Below are positions 36,134 to 47,630 of a stretch of 64,000 nucleotides of DNA, piece by piece. Under the pieces are notes generated by a model. That model saw only the letters and a program-made list of their open reading frames with translations. It was not told the origin of the DNA and made no database searches. This stretch comes from Pseudoneurospora amorphoporcata. Its lineage: Eukaryota > Ascomycota > Sordariomycetes > Sordariales > Sordariaceae. The translations under genes and the position numbers were made by a program. The DNA lies in NCBI GenBank assembly GCA_033297205.1, contig MU859070.1:248001-312000 (forward strand). Reading direction: 5' to 3'. How positions within the stretch are numbered: the stretch's first letter is position 1; each line of letters opens with the position of its first letter.

Positions 36134-37019
36134 CTACATAGAGCAAGAATTCCAGTACGGTTCCCGGTCAGAGTCTATATACTCGATGTGGAACGTTCCG
36201 TTGAACGCTCTTTTGATTTCGTCCCTCGAGTGAACTTCATGTGCCTCGTTAAGCTCAACGCCTTGCTTCGCAATGGACAAAGAGAATCCGCCACGTTGTC
36301 CGCTGGAATCAGTTTCCATCCTCATGATAAATTTCAAGAGTCCAACACTAGCAAACTCCGCACCCACCGTAACATCCAGCTCCTTGAGACGTGGAAGTTT
36401 CGCTAGTGACATCAGATATGCGTCGTGAATCAAGGTTCCGTCGAGGGATATGGTTTCTAGCTGTCTTGCCCCTTTCGCTGATGCTTTCCATGGCCTTAGC
36501 GGAAAAGTACTTGTTTGCAACCAGGCCACGAAGCTCGGGTAGTTGCGATATACCTTTAGCAAGACCCGCGCACCTTCCGCTAACCGGCCCCTGGTTCTGA
36601 AGCTCGAAATCTTCAACCTCTGTCTCCAAGTATCTGAGGCTTTATTGGTGGTGCAATGAAGTATACCAGGGTGCGTTTGCTTCGGTTGCCTTGTAGCAAA
36701 GATCAGTAAGTCGGACATCCGGTGATTTCAGAACATCTTGAAGAAGCTGAGAACCACTGGCAACCAGGCCACGATTCGACCGTAGGCTGGCGCATGATTA
36801 GACGCCCAACTAGCAGCCTCACTCTCGTCAGCCAGGTAGCTTCTTAGCGCGAGGCTCTTCAAGCCAGTGCAATTCTGGAGTCGGTCCAACGATGCAAAGG
36901 CTCTAGGCGCCATAACTCCAAACGCAGTTCTTTCAGTGACCGAGCATGTTTATCCAGAGCTTGGAAAAATGCTTTGCCTCCGACCACAAGTCCCTCAAGG
37001 ATGTTGAAAGAATCTATGC
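36134..37019 (-). pseudogene. Broken leucine-rich-repeat (F-box type) gene
   Basis: On the minus strand, LRR-like sequence continues through at least four frames or interruptions. In order: SFNILEGLVVGGKAFF and HARSLKELRLELW; a frameshift to NCTGLKSLALRSYLADE; a frameshift to RGLVASGSQLLQDVLKSPD and VRLTDLCYKATEANA; an in-frame TAA; then LRYLETEVEDFELQN and ISQLPELRGLVANKY; a frameshift near a GGGG run (about 36475); then ARQLETISLDGTLIH and LAKLPRLKELDV to a stop at 36134. Repeating LxxLxL spacing suggests an F-box/LRR protein family member. Splicing does not repair these breaks, so I call it a pseudogene. The 5' end is not defined. Confidence 0.65.
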
Positions 37020-37747
37020 TCGGTTAGCTGGCCGGGATTCATGATCATCTTACAGTGAGTCTAACTATACCTAGTGTGTTAGGAGGAGGTTACTCGCAGA
37101 ACCTGACCAGTTTGCTTTCCCCACCGGCCGATAACTGTTCGCATTCGCTTCATCAACGATGGCGTTAGCATGTAAACCAGATGAATGGTCGGTAGGTGGT
37201 TAGCAGCACAAGATCTGGGCCCAGTTAATACCCAGTCTCTGCGTCCTGGATGAGGAGCAGCCGCCTAAGGGTGTTTGGTATACATACAAATGTTTGAATG
37301 CAGGAGAGCTGATGATGGGGAATCCGCCTAGTGTTACTTTATGTCGCCCTCTGTGTACTTCCACTTGGGGGGGGGCTTAAGTGGAGGCTTTTGTCAACCC
37401 CTTTCCTAAGCGTGCCTTACGTCGAGCTTCTGCACTGAACTCCATTCCCACGAGCTACCCAAACTTGCCAATTAATCAAGTGCTGCGAGAGGCATTTCCT
37501 GGTACAAATTAGTTGCATATTCGTGACCAAGAGTTACTCAACGACAAGTTTATATGAAGACAAAAAAGTAAATGCAAGGCATCGTCTAACACGCCTCGCC
37601 ATGGGATAGTACGGTACTGGACAAGGGGTATACATTTGATTATTTGTTCTACCTATCCTAGCTGTAACGCAATACGATGATGCTTCCCGAAGGGAAATAG
37701 TCCGCTAGGTACAGCTCCGTAGATTCGACCTTGGTTGATTACACCTT
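37020..37747. other. Intergenic
   Basis: Apart from possible 5' remains of the LRR pseudogene up to about 37200, I see no gene. A poly-G run lies at about 37367-37375. The right end is the 3' untranslated region of the Chs4-like gene. Confidence 0.5.
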
Positions 37748-40700
37748 TCACATTACCAAGCATTCACCCTCCTGCTGCCTCGAATTCCTGTTCCGGGAAA
37801 TCTTCTCCCGATTTCTCGGCCCGTTCTTTCCTGATCGCTTAAGTTCCTCTAGACGCTCACGGGCTTTGGGGTGGTCCTGGGCTGCGATTGTATGTAGTCG
37901 GTCAGTGATGAACTCTTTGCGATAAGTGGCTTGCAGAATGGGTCAAGGTATGGATAGGTGTAAGACAAAGAACTTACCGGCAGCCCTCCAGTACCACCTC
38001 TTCGCATCCTCAAGGTTGGCCGGCACACCGATACCCTCCTCCGTAAAGTAACCCATCGCAAACTCGGCCTTGGCCAGCCCTGCCATGGCAGCCTTTCTCG
38101 CCCACAGGTACGCTTCCGTATCATTCTGCTGCAAGACACCCTCGCTACCGGTGAAGTACCAACCCGACAGCGCCAACTCACTCTGGTGTTCCTCCTGGGT
38201 CGCCGCACGGCTGTACCACATTATAGATGACCGAGGATCGATCGGGCAGCCAAACAGGCCGTACTCGTACGTCGCGCCGAGACGGAACTGGCTGAACTTG
38301 TAACCCAGCTCGGCGGCCTGTTTGAACAGGCTAAAGGCGTACGCCTCGTCGCGGAGAATGACGTCGTCGGGCTCGGCGGTGCCGTACAGAAGTGCAAGCT
38401 CGTGAAGGGCGTGTGGGTTCTCGGCGTCGGCGCGCTCGGCGGCGCGCTTGAGCCAGCTAATGGCCTCCCGCCTGTTCTTCGGCTGACCCAGTAGTCCCTT
38501 GAGCAGGATCATTCCAAGCTTGTACATAGCGGGCGTGTCACCTAGCGTGGCGGCGCGCTTGTACCACTGGATGGCCTTGAGGGGATCCTTGCGGGTGCCG
38601 CCGCCCTCGTCGCTGCCGATCTCGCAACAGACGGCGGTGCGGTAGGCGGCAGCCGCGTGACCGAGCTTCGCCGCTGACTGATAGAGCGAGAAGGCGTGTG
38701 CGTGGTCGGGCTCGGAGTTGCTGAACAGCCCGCGGCCGATGCTGTCGGCCAAGAAGAACATGGCGTCTGGGTTGCCGGCCTTCTCAAGCTTACGAAGAAT
38801 CTTGTGGGCATCAACAAGGTAGCGATCCCGGGAACGAGCACGAGCCTTGGGATCGGGTAGATTCGGGACCAAGACGTCTGACGCTTCGACTAGTTTCTTA
38901 GCAAGCTTAAGAGCAGACTGTTGGTCATTGGAATCGTTTTTGACGATGGCCCGCAGGTGTTCTAGTTCCTCCACAGTAACCTTGGGCTCGACTGGTTTCG
39001 TGGGAGGCGGCGGCGGGCTAGGACCGCTTTGCGGTGGCTGAGGACCTGGTTGGTTGTTGAGAGGGGGAGGAGCAGGCATACTGTTCATAGCAGCCTGGTA
39101 ATTCCTGACTGGAGGGGGCCTATCATTCAAGTTGACCATAGAGCCAGCCATCTGACCCGGGCGGACTGGAGCAGGATGTGATGGAAGAGCATCATGGTTA
39201 TACGGTCCTTGAGGGGGAGCAGACTGCCCGGGTCTGTACGGTGCTGGGTAAGGAGGCATACCAGCTCCTGGAGGCGGCGGTCCTGACTGGCCGTTAGGAG
39301 ACGGCCTGTACTGACTATTCTGACTCTCAAGCGAGCCCCGAGGCCCCCCAGTTTGTTGCGGCATCATGGGTATCGGGGGAATATCACCTGCCATCTCAAA
39401 CACAGCCGTCTGAGAATTTCGCAAGTCAGGCTGAGACTTGGCCCGAGACATCTCCGGAAGGCGGCCAGGTCCACGTTGGGCTTGGTGCTGCATCTGATTA
39501 GGCTGCATGTGCTGGTCAAAAGACTCCTTATGCCTGTGAGGGGGTATGGCATCGAAATTTGGGCCGTCTGATTGAGCCGAGGGCGGGCTTTGAGGTGGGT
39601 AGCCGCCGTTGCCGTTATGTTCGTAATAATCTTCATAGTAGTCATCAACAGGACCGAGTTGCTGCTGTTGCTTTTGGCCTCCATAGGCCATATCTGGTCG
39701 GTTCCCGTACCCTTGGCCATAGTTGTTTTGTGGTAACGGGGGTGCTCCATTGTCAGACGGGTAAACCCTTTGCGGCGGCGCTCGCGCACCTTGAGCGGTG
39801 TTGGGTCTTTGCAGCCCGCGTCCCACGGGACCATTATAAGGGGCACTATCGCTCCTGTGCATGAAATTCTGCGGTGGCGGCTGAAATCCCATGTCATCTC
39901 TCGCTGGCATTGTCATGCTCCGCCCAGGAGGACCGAAGCCACCATCCTGAAATCCTCCAGGCTGACCAAAGTCCTGGCCAGGAGGAGGACCTCGTCGCGG
40001 ATCTTGAAAGTCCTGCTGGGGGCGGTATGGCTGAGGCGGTCCTCTTTGCGGTCCTCCAGGTCCCGGTCCAGGCCCCGGTCCTCCATAGCCGTCTCTCGTA
40101 TCGGGGCGCATAGGCCCTCCATATCCGTCCCTGGTATCTGGGCGCATCGGTCCACGTTGTGGTCCAGCCCCATTAGGCCCAGGAGGTCCTCTTGTTGGTG
40201 GTCTCTGATCCGAGAGATTCATCCCATCCATTTGCGCTGTAACATTGTCCATATCAGGCCTTCGCTGCGCTCCCAGAGGGCCCGGAAAACTACCACCGCC
40301 AAAACTACGGTCTCCAGGGCTCATAGGGCCGGGACCGGGGGCATTCATGGGTGGTCGGCGGTTCGCTAAGATAATGTCAGCAAAGCCGTTAGGAGAGTCT
40401 ATGTGAAAGCGTGAAACGCACCGCTGGGATCTGAAGCTACAGCTCGATCCGGAGGACCTGGCCGCCCACCGGGGCCCTGAGGCGGATAACCCCGTCCCGG
40501 GCCCGGAGGGTAGCCGCCACCACGCGGCGGATAAGGAGCTGGAGGACCCCTGCCATTGTCTGCGGGAGGGCAAATCGGACCACCGGGCCCAGCTCTGCCT
40601 CCTTGCATGGGCGGTCCACCTCGACCGGGACCGGGAGCAGGAGCTCCAGGAAGAGGTCCACCGCGGCCGTTAGGCCCGGGGTTATAGTAGTCTTGCTGGG

Positions 40701-41001
40701 GGTAATTCTGAGCTGGAGGCCCTCTTTGGTAGTTTCTGTCATCATATTGTCCGCCGTAGCCTTGATCTTGTCCGCCATAGCCCTGATCGTAACCACCACC
40801 ATAGTCATCGTAACCACCACCATAGCCATAGTCTTCCTGATATTGGTCGTAGTGTTGCTGAGGGGGCGGCGCATTGTACTGCTGTTGTGGCATGCCAGGC
40901 CCAGCGGTGTAGGCTCGTTGCGGAGGTCCTCTAGGCGGTGGTGCTTGGCCACCATACTGGCGACCTCCCGGTCCTCCTTCGTATCCTCCGTTGTATGCCA
41001 T
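37748..41001 (-). CDS. chs4: Chitin synthase activator of the Chs4/Skt5 type (SEL1 repeats, CaaX tail)
   Basis: Regulatory subunit that recruits and activates a chitin synthase at the plasma membrane and septum. Minus-strand exons are 41001-40422, 40365-37978 and 37929-37748, giving 1049 aa with consistent phases. The N-terminal 520 or so residues are a disordered Pro/Gly/Tyr/Gln-rich region (YGGGYDDYGGGYDQGYG) with a tandem GPMRPDTRDGYG. SEL1-type TPR repeats occupy about 570-985: AMFFLADSIGRGLFS, AAAYRTAVCCEIGSDEGGG, AMYKLGMILLKGLLG, ALHELALLYG, SQFRLGATYEYGLFG, ELALSGWYFTGSEG, AEFAMGYFTEEGIGV. The last exon adds a basic tail ending ECLVM, a CaaX box that fits farnesylation as known for yeast Skt5. 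Missing the last intron would hide this tail. Confidence 0.93.
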
Positions 41002-43317
41002 CTTGCTGAGCGCTCGGGCCCTGCCTTGTGCGCCGCGTCCGGAAGCAAAGATGACGATGACAGTCTATGTCCGTATGCAGATGTAGAAGGTTCGCGCAAA
41101 AGGGGAGGCGATCGCATCCGTCAGACCAGAAAAGCGAAGTGTATGTATGGTCGACTGTCTTCGGGAGCTCAGATTACTCGAAATGGATCATGATGTTAAT
41201 TGGGTTTGAATGGGTACTGCGAGTTCGTCGGGCCGCGAGGGGCAACAAGGTTCACAATCCGTTCGGGCTCGAGCTTTGCCGACGACAAAGGAAATGACCG
41301 TCTGTTGAGCCAAGGTCGTCGGCGCCCGGGAGTGCCTGCGTGTTCAAGCCAAGAGAAGACGAGAAAAGGCGGGATTTGGAGAGAGAATTGGGGGAGAAAG
41401 TTTAGAGGGACAGAAAAACAAAAGGGATCGCGTGGACACTCTGACGGCGATCAAATATAAAGGAACGGAGTGGACCACCCGCTGCCGTCCGCTACGGTTG
41501 GGCCGGCTTAGCAGCGAAAAGAGAGGGAAATATGGGTCGCCCGTTATGTAGTCGAGAATTATATGCTCGGCGCATCTAATAAACCGATTAATATGAAGAA
41601 AAAGTGAGGACAGGCGGATGATGGAAAGAAAACGGAACACGGTTGTATAAGGGAAGGAAGCTGCATTCCCAACAACGTTGTTGTACTCGACGGCAATCGC
41701 GATCGTGAAGCTCCCGCGACTCCCCTCCGACCAATGTCCGGACGGGAAGCTGGCGTCTAACAGCACATGGACCCTTTTCCCTCTGTAAGTTCGCTACTGT
41801 GACGCCTACAGGTACCCGCCTGTTACCGAGGGGCAGCCGCTGATGGTCGTGCAGGACAGCTGCGATAGGTGGCCGGGGCCTCTGAGACGGGAGGCAGCCG
41901 GCCGGAGGGGTGCCCGCCTGGTGGAGCACCGGATTCCTTCCAGTGCTCCTGGGGGGGGGGGTTTACATCGATGGATGGAATGCAGTCAGGGACTCGCAGG
42001 GTCTGGGGGCCCGACGACGGCGAGAGGGACGATGGGTGGGTCAGGGGCTCAATTCCAAATGGGACACAAATGACTGGAAGCACCCGAGTTGATGAGCTGG
42101 GTAACCAAACCCGCGTATTGGTAGGACATAGGGCAGCACCATCCGCCCTTGATGTATGACGACAAGCTTAATTGGCATCTGTCTCATTGATCTGTAACAT
42201 GCCTAGACCTCCCGAGAAGCAGGCTTGACGGTAGCGCCCATCTTCCCATCAACCTCTAGTGTACTCAGATCCCGTCTGGAGGACGGAAGAGTCCAGGACC
42301 TGCGTATAGGCGGCTTTGCGTACCTACCTAGCCAGCTCATCTGCAGTTTGAGTTCGTCTCCCAAACACCTGCAAGTTGCCGAGCTGAAAGATGAAACTCC
42401 TCAAGGCGCTTATATATGAGCGTACATATGTCCATTGAAACCCAACTCGGGTATCTCCTGTCGGAACTGAGAAGAGTGTTGCAGAATGGGATCCGGAAAA
42501 CAGGATCCCGCCCTTCTATTGCGGCTCTGCCGTATAAGATCACCCTTTCCTCTCCAACGGATGACAGAAGAGAACTGAATAGAACTTTACAGGAAACAGG
42601 CTGACATCAGGTTCGACAAATGGTAAGCAGGATCCCGCACCGCCAGCAGGGTGCTGGCAGATGCTGAAAAGGGGCACGGGTCACTCAGGGGTATAAACAA
42701 GCAACGGTACCTCTGGAGGGCGGGCTGGACCAGAGTCTGGACTGTTGGGACAACGCATAGGAGCAGGCAAAAATGGGACTTTGTGTCCAAAGTGACATGG
42801 GAAGTCAACAGAACGGGGGCCGAGGGAGAGCTCAGGGACTCAGGGGCAACACGCACGTGGCTCGAGCTGCCAACGACCCCACGCCAGCTGCTGGCAACTG
42901 CAAAGTTCCACTTGCAGCGCCTCTCATGTCGCTCGTGTATCGCTTGATTGAATAGTTCAAGGACAGCTCTCCAATACGAACAACGCCACAGCCATTAAGC
43001 GGTCAATATCAAGTAGGGACTATTTATATCTAGCTTCTTTCCGGATGCTAATTGACCTACAGGCGTCTCGCATACAGTCGAACACACTAGCGTATAACGC
43101 TTGCGCCGAGTCAACACCAAGCCAAGCCATCGTGAACCTTGAAGGACATACTCTACCCGAGACGAGGCCAACCATCTCTCGCGACATTGAAGAGGCCACA
43201 ACCGAACGAACAAACCCGAAACCAGACGCTTCGAAGCAAAACATATCCTTACGCGACATCCACATCTCCACTAAGGCTCGGTTATGATCTGAACTGCGGC
43301 GCATTCTACCTACCAAG
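41002..43317. other. Bidirectional promoter region, chs4/gup1
   Basis: 2.3 kb between divergent starts with no convincing gene. A run of about eleven G lies at 41950-41960. The region right of 43020 is rich in ACC/AACA and looks like a gup1 leader. Confidence 0.6.
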
Positions 43318-45296
43318 ATGGGAGGAGGCATCCTCGGCTTCATTCGAAGCATCTACCAGCTAGACACGCTCGACACACGATTCACAACACCCTCGACCGT
43401 CCCATACAAACTTGCGGCCGAGACGAGGAAAGATGCAATCGGAGCACAGGAGGGCGGCTTGAGCAAAGGGAAAAGAGCAGGGAGGTCAAAATGGAGCACA
43501 CCTGAGTTCTACCTATACTACCTGGTGTTCTTGGTAGCAGTTCCCTACATGTTCTGGGTTCCATTTGAAGTTTCCAGGGAATCCGATCCACGATACCCAA
43601 AGTTCCAGCGCTATCTGTCAGAAGGATGGATGCTGGGTCGTAAAGTGGATGTATCGGACAGCCAGCTACGAACGATCCGGGGGAAGATCCCGCATATCTT
43701 TGGACTACTTATCATTCAACCGCTCTTGCGCCGAGTTTGGAACCTCTTCAAGCCCATACGGCTTGAATCTGGTGCCTCAGAAACCTCACCCAGAGCTGCG
43801 GAGGCACGGCTGGAGCAACGCATTTCGTTCGATGCCTTCTTTGGTGCCATTCTCCTCACAGTCCTCCATGGAACCAGCGGACTCAAAATCCTTGGTCTTT
43901 TGTGGTTGAATTACCAAGTTGCAACGAGGCTCCCGAGAAAGGTTGTCCCATGGGCGACATGGATCTTCAACCTTTACATTCTGGTGACTATGAAGGTCTA
44001 CGATGGTTACAGATTCAAGACCTTTGTGGACTTGATTCCCTTTGCGCCTGACAGCCTGTTTGATCTTGCTTCCTGGATGGACAACCAACAAGGACTCCTG
44101 AACAGGTGGCACATTCTCTTCAACATTACCATTCTCCGACTGATCAGCTTCAACCTCGATTATGCCTGGATGACGGACAGACAGGGCGGCAGTCCCATTG
44201 AGGTACGCAATCTTACTTACTTTCCATTTGGCCTCTCACTGACGCACCAAAGAAGAAGCAACTAGACCCTGCTAACCTCTCTGAACGCGACCGGGTCGGC
44301 ACTCCAGCGCCCAAGAGCAGCTACTCCTTCCGCAACTACTTTGCCTACTCCATCTACGCTCCCCTATACCTGGCCGGCCCGATCTTGACTTTCAACGACT
44401 ACATCTCGCAATGCCGGTACAAGTCCGCCAGCATTGAGCTCTCGCGCACCGTCAAGTACGGTATCCGGTGTCTGCTCGTACTCCTAGCCATGGAATTCGT
44501 GCTACACTTCAACTACGCCAACGCCATCTCCAACGCGCGACCGGACTGGTCCTCATATACGCCCGCGCAGATTGCCCTGCTCTCTTTCTTTAAGCTGCAC
44601 ATCATCTGGCTCAAGCTTCTCGTTCCCTGGCGCCTCTTCCGCTTCTGGGCTCTGGTCGACGGCATCGACCCGCCTGAGAACATGCTGCGGTGCGTGAGCG
44701 ACAACTACAGCACCCTGTCCTTCTGGCGCTCCTGGCACCGCTCCTTTTACCGGTGGACGCTCCGCTACATCTACATCCCGCTGGGCGGGTCCAACTTCAA
44801 GACGCTCGCCAGCTCGGCCTACTCGGTCGTCACGTACTTGGCTGTGTTCATGTTTGTGGCCATCTGGCACGACGTGGACTTCCAGCTGCTTGTATGGAGT
44901 TGGCTTATTGTCGCATTTTTCTTGCCCGAGATCGCGGCCGGTTATCTGTTCCCGCGCAGGAAGTGGGAGGGCAGGCCGACGGCGTACAGGATGCTGTGCT
45001 GCGTGGGCGCGGTGGGCAACGTATTGATGATGATCAGTGCCAACGTTGTTGGCTTTGGAGGTGGTGTTGATGCCATGAAGGCTCTCTGGGAGGGTCTGTT
45101 CAGAGGATTATCTGGTACGTCGCTTCGAACTGGGTGCTTGATCTTTCGCTCTTCTCCGATGATCTGCTTTACTAACTTTCCTTTCATAGGCATCTCTTTC
45201 CTCACGGGCTCCTGCATTGCCCTATTCGTGGGCATTCAGGTCATGTTTGAGATCAGACAGTCGGAGCTGAGAAAGGGTATCGATTTGAAGTGCTGA
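43318..45296 (+). CDS. gup1: Gup1-like MBOAT O-acyltransferase
   Basis: ER membrane enzyme that, in yeast, adds a C26 fatty acid to lyso-GPI during GPI-anchor remodelling; first described as a glycerol uptake factor. Exons are 43318-44202, 44253-45114 and 45190-45296, giving 617 aa. The protein has about ten hydrophobic helices. MBOAT signatures: STLSFWRSWHRSFYRW, YIYIPLGGSNFKTL and the catalytic His in FVAIWHDVDFQLLVW. The N-terminal part (STPEFYLYYLVFLVAVPYMF) and the RHILF-like segment HILFNITILRLISFNLDY match the Gup1 subgroup rather than Are/DGAT enzymes. It may act on proteins such as the GPI-type protein at 19367. Confidence 0.94.
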
Positions 45297-47630
45297 GTGA
45301 TGTGGTTCACACATTTTAGTCCATGTAAAAATGCCATAGTTTGCCCATATATACCATGACTTCAGTAGGATAGACGTGTATAGATGACTTGGTACATTTC
45401 CATCAGCGGAGTACCAAACAGCGGAATATCAAAAATAGAATTTTGGTCAGCGAAAAACCCAAGTGTTTCTGTAATTTCCTTCAATATATTACGACGAGGC
45501 TCTTTCGCTTTGAGGGGCTCTGTGTGGCGTTGACCATTGCAAATGTCATGCCCCGGACTCCCGGCCGTCGTTATCAAGCCTCTCTTGGGAAAGGGGTCCT
45601 CGAGGAGTCGAGGGTCCCCTATCCTGGAGGTTAGGTGACGTTCCACAATCCTATTTACAGAGCGCGGCAGTAAGCCCTTTTGGGAAACAGAAAAACTGGA
45701 TCGATGGTGGATGTAACCGCCCTAGGAAACACTGTTCTTTTACAGTTCCATTGCATTGCGGTGACGCGCACCAATCTCATTATAGATGTGTAACGTACGT
45801 GCTACAGATTGGCCCATATGATGGCGGTAATGAGGCAAACTTACAATGCCCTGGAACGTACAGACAGATACAGCATCAGGAAGCGGCTGGTTTACACCCA
45901 ATATTGCAACCCATCTTACACTTGGTATTCCAAATCCACTGCCCGATATCAAAGCAACAAGAAGGCAACGTTGACAGTGAGCGAATGACTGAATTAACGA
46001 TGAGTGAGAATGCAGGGTAAAGTGGAAATGAAAGTATGGCCGAGCAAACCTGGACTTACCGAGGAATCCTGGTACTCGAGCGAGCGTAAAAAAAAACAGC
46101 AGCAACCGAGCTGCATATTTCTGCGAAGTTGGCTCCTTCTGTACGCGCCGGGAAATGTCGATCCCAAAGCGGAAAAGAAAACGAACAGGAAGCGGGAATG
46201 ATCAAGAGGCTTGGGGCCCCGATCTGATCTCTTCATGATTCGTAATGTACGTTGGTTCTTTCATGCCCGTCCAACTGGACTGAGATAGCACGGATAGATA
46301 GGGATTGAGATCTGTTGGTTGAAATATTGGGAGGTGAGAATGGTCACTCACATGCATGTGGAAAAGAATGTCAAAATGTGTTTCTTCAAATGCGTCTGCA
46401 GTCCAGGGGCACAGTTGACTGCATCCAATTGCATGTCGGGTACCTCCAGGGACGCCCAGGGACCGCGCCAGGAACCGGAGTGCTCGATGGGGCCCGTCCA
46501 GATGCTCCATTTCGATACCTAGACCTGGGTTCCCTCCCCTACCGCTGGCTCCCACTGGCTTGCCCTCCGCTCTCATTCGACGCCGGCTCACCTGAGCTTC
46601 ATTTTATTTTCCCCAGCTTTTCGGCTTCCAAATGTTTGCCGGTGTCTAGGCGAGGACAGTCCCAGGCGCCATGGAGTCGTCAGCTCTCAGGTAGTGTGCT
46701 ATGAATTTCTCGCTTCCAAGCGAACTCGACCTGTCTTTGTTCTCCTTTTCACCAACAAACTCGCGGTTGAACTGTCTGTCCATGCCCGGACGTGACCTGT
46801 GAAGCGCTTCTTTCTTTTGCCGCCTCCGTTCCGCATTTTCACTTACATACCTTACATCGTATGCCACTTGACCGCCGTGTGTCCCACCCACAACCGCCAA
46901 CGACGCCGTAAAGACCGACTACTACCCGGAAGGACCGTCGTGATTTACACATCTGCCGATCAGAACCCTCCCGATTCCCACTCTGATAGTCCTGATAGTC
47001 CTGATAATCCAGCTCCCGCCGTCTATTTCCAGCACGAGGACAACCCTGGGCATTTCTTACCTTACACTACCATCACAGTACCTAGGTACCGCATCACCGT
47101 TCAACAACATTCGAGCCCAGACACACGGTTCCGCCGGTTCGACATCGCGATTGACGGGAAGGCGTTCAATCCGAAATTCAGGTCCCCCCAGTTCTTTCCA
47201 CTACCGACCCGTCCTGTCCGTTTGACAGCTGCACGTCTCACTGGAGGAGGGTCCTGAGCTCGCTGAGATTGCGGGTACCTGCAGCACTGAGTGCATCCAC
47301 ACCCGACTGCAGTGGGTGATTAGGTTGCCAGCGCCGGCTCGGTGTACTGCCCTGGCTTCGTTGTCTGGTAGATCCGCTACCAAAATCGGCCATTCCCTTG
47401 AACGGCGGAACCTCGACCGTAACACGCCGTCGTCCACACCTCCACGCGTTCATCCCATAACCTGCCGTCGCTGCCGATCGCCCCCGTAAGGAGGGAAACC
47501 AAACGAGGACCCCGCCGCCCGCGAGGCATCCATGGGAAGCTAGCACCTCGGGCTCCTCATCGGTGCTATTTTGGATTGCCCATCTCAAGTTTAAACTGTA
47601 GTGGTTTTATCATCTCCACCAGTGCCTATC
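45297..47630. other. Intergenic
   Basis: No gene I can support over 2.3 kb. An open frame at 46799-47257 is Pro/Asp/Arg-rich and has a 9-bp tandem (CTGATAGTC, about 46983-47008), but reads like leader sequence. The right half is C-rich and probably forms the promoter and leader of the next gene. Confidence 0.5.

Noticed and set aside
46799..47257. 152-codon open frame before the 907-residue protein
   Set aside because: Leader-like composition, no conserved look and no splice join to the downstream start; kept as possible 5' leader.
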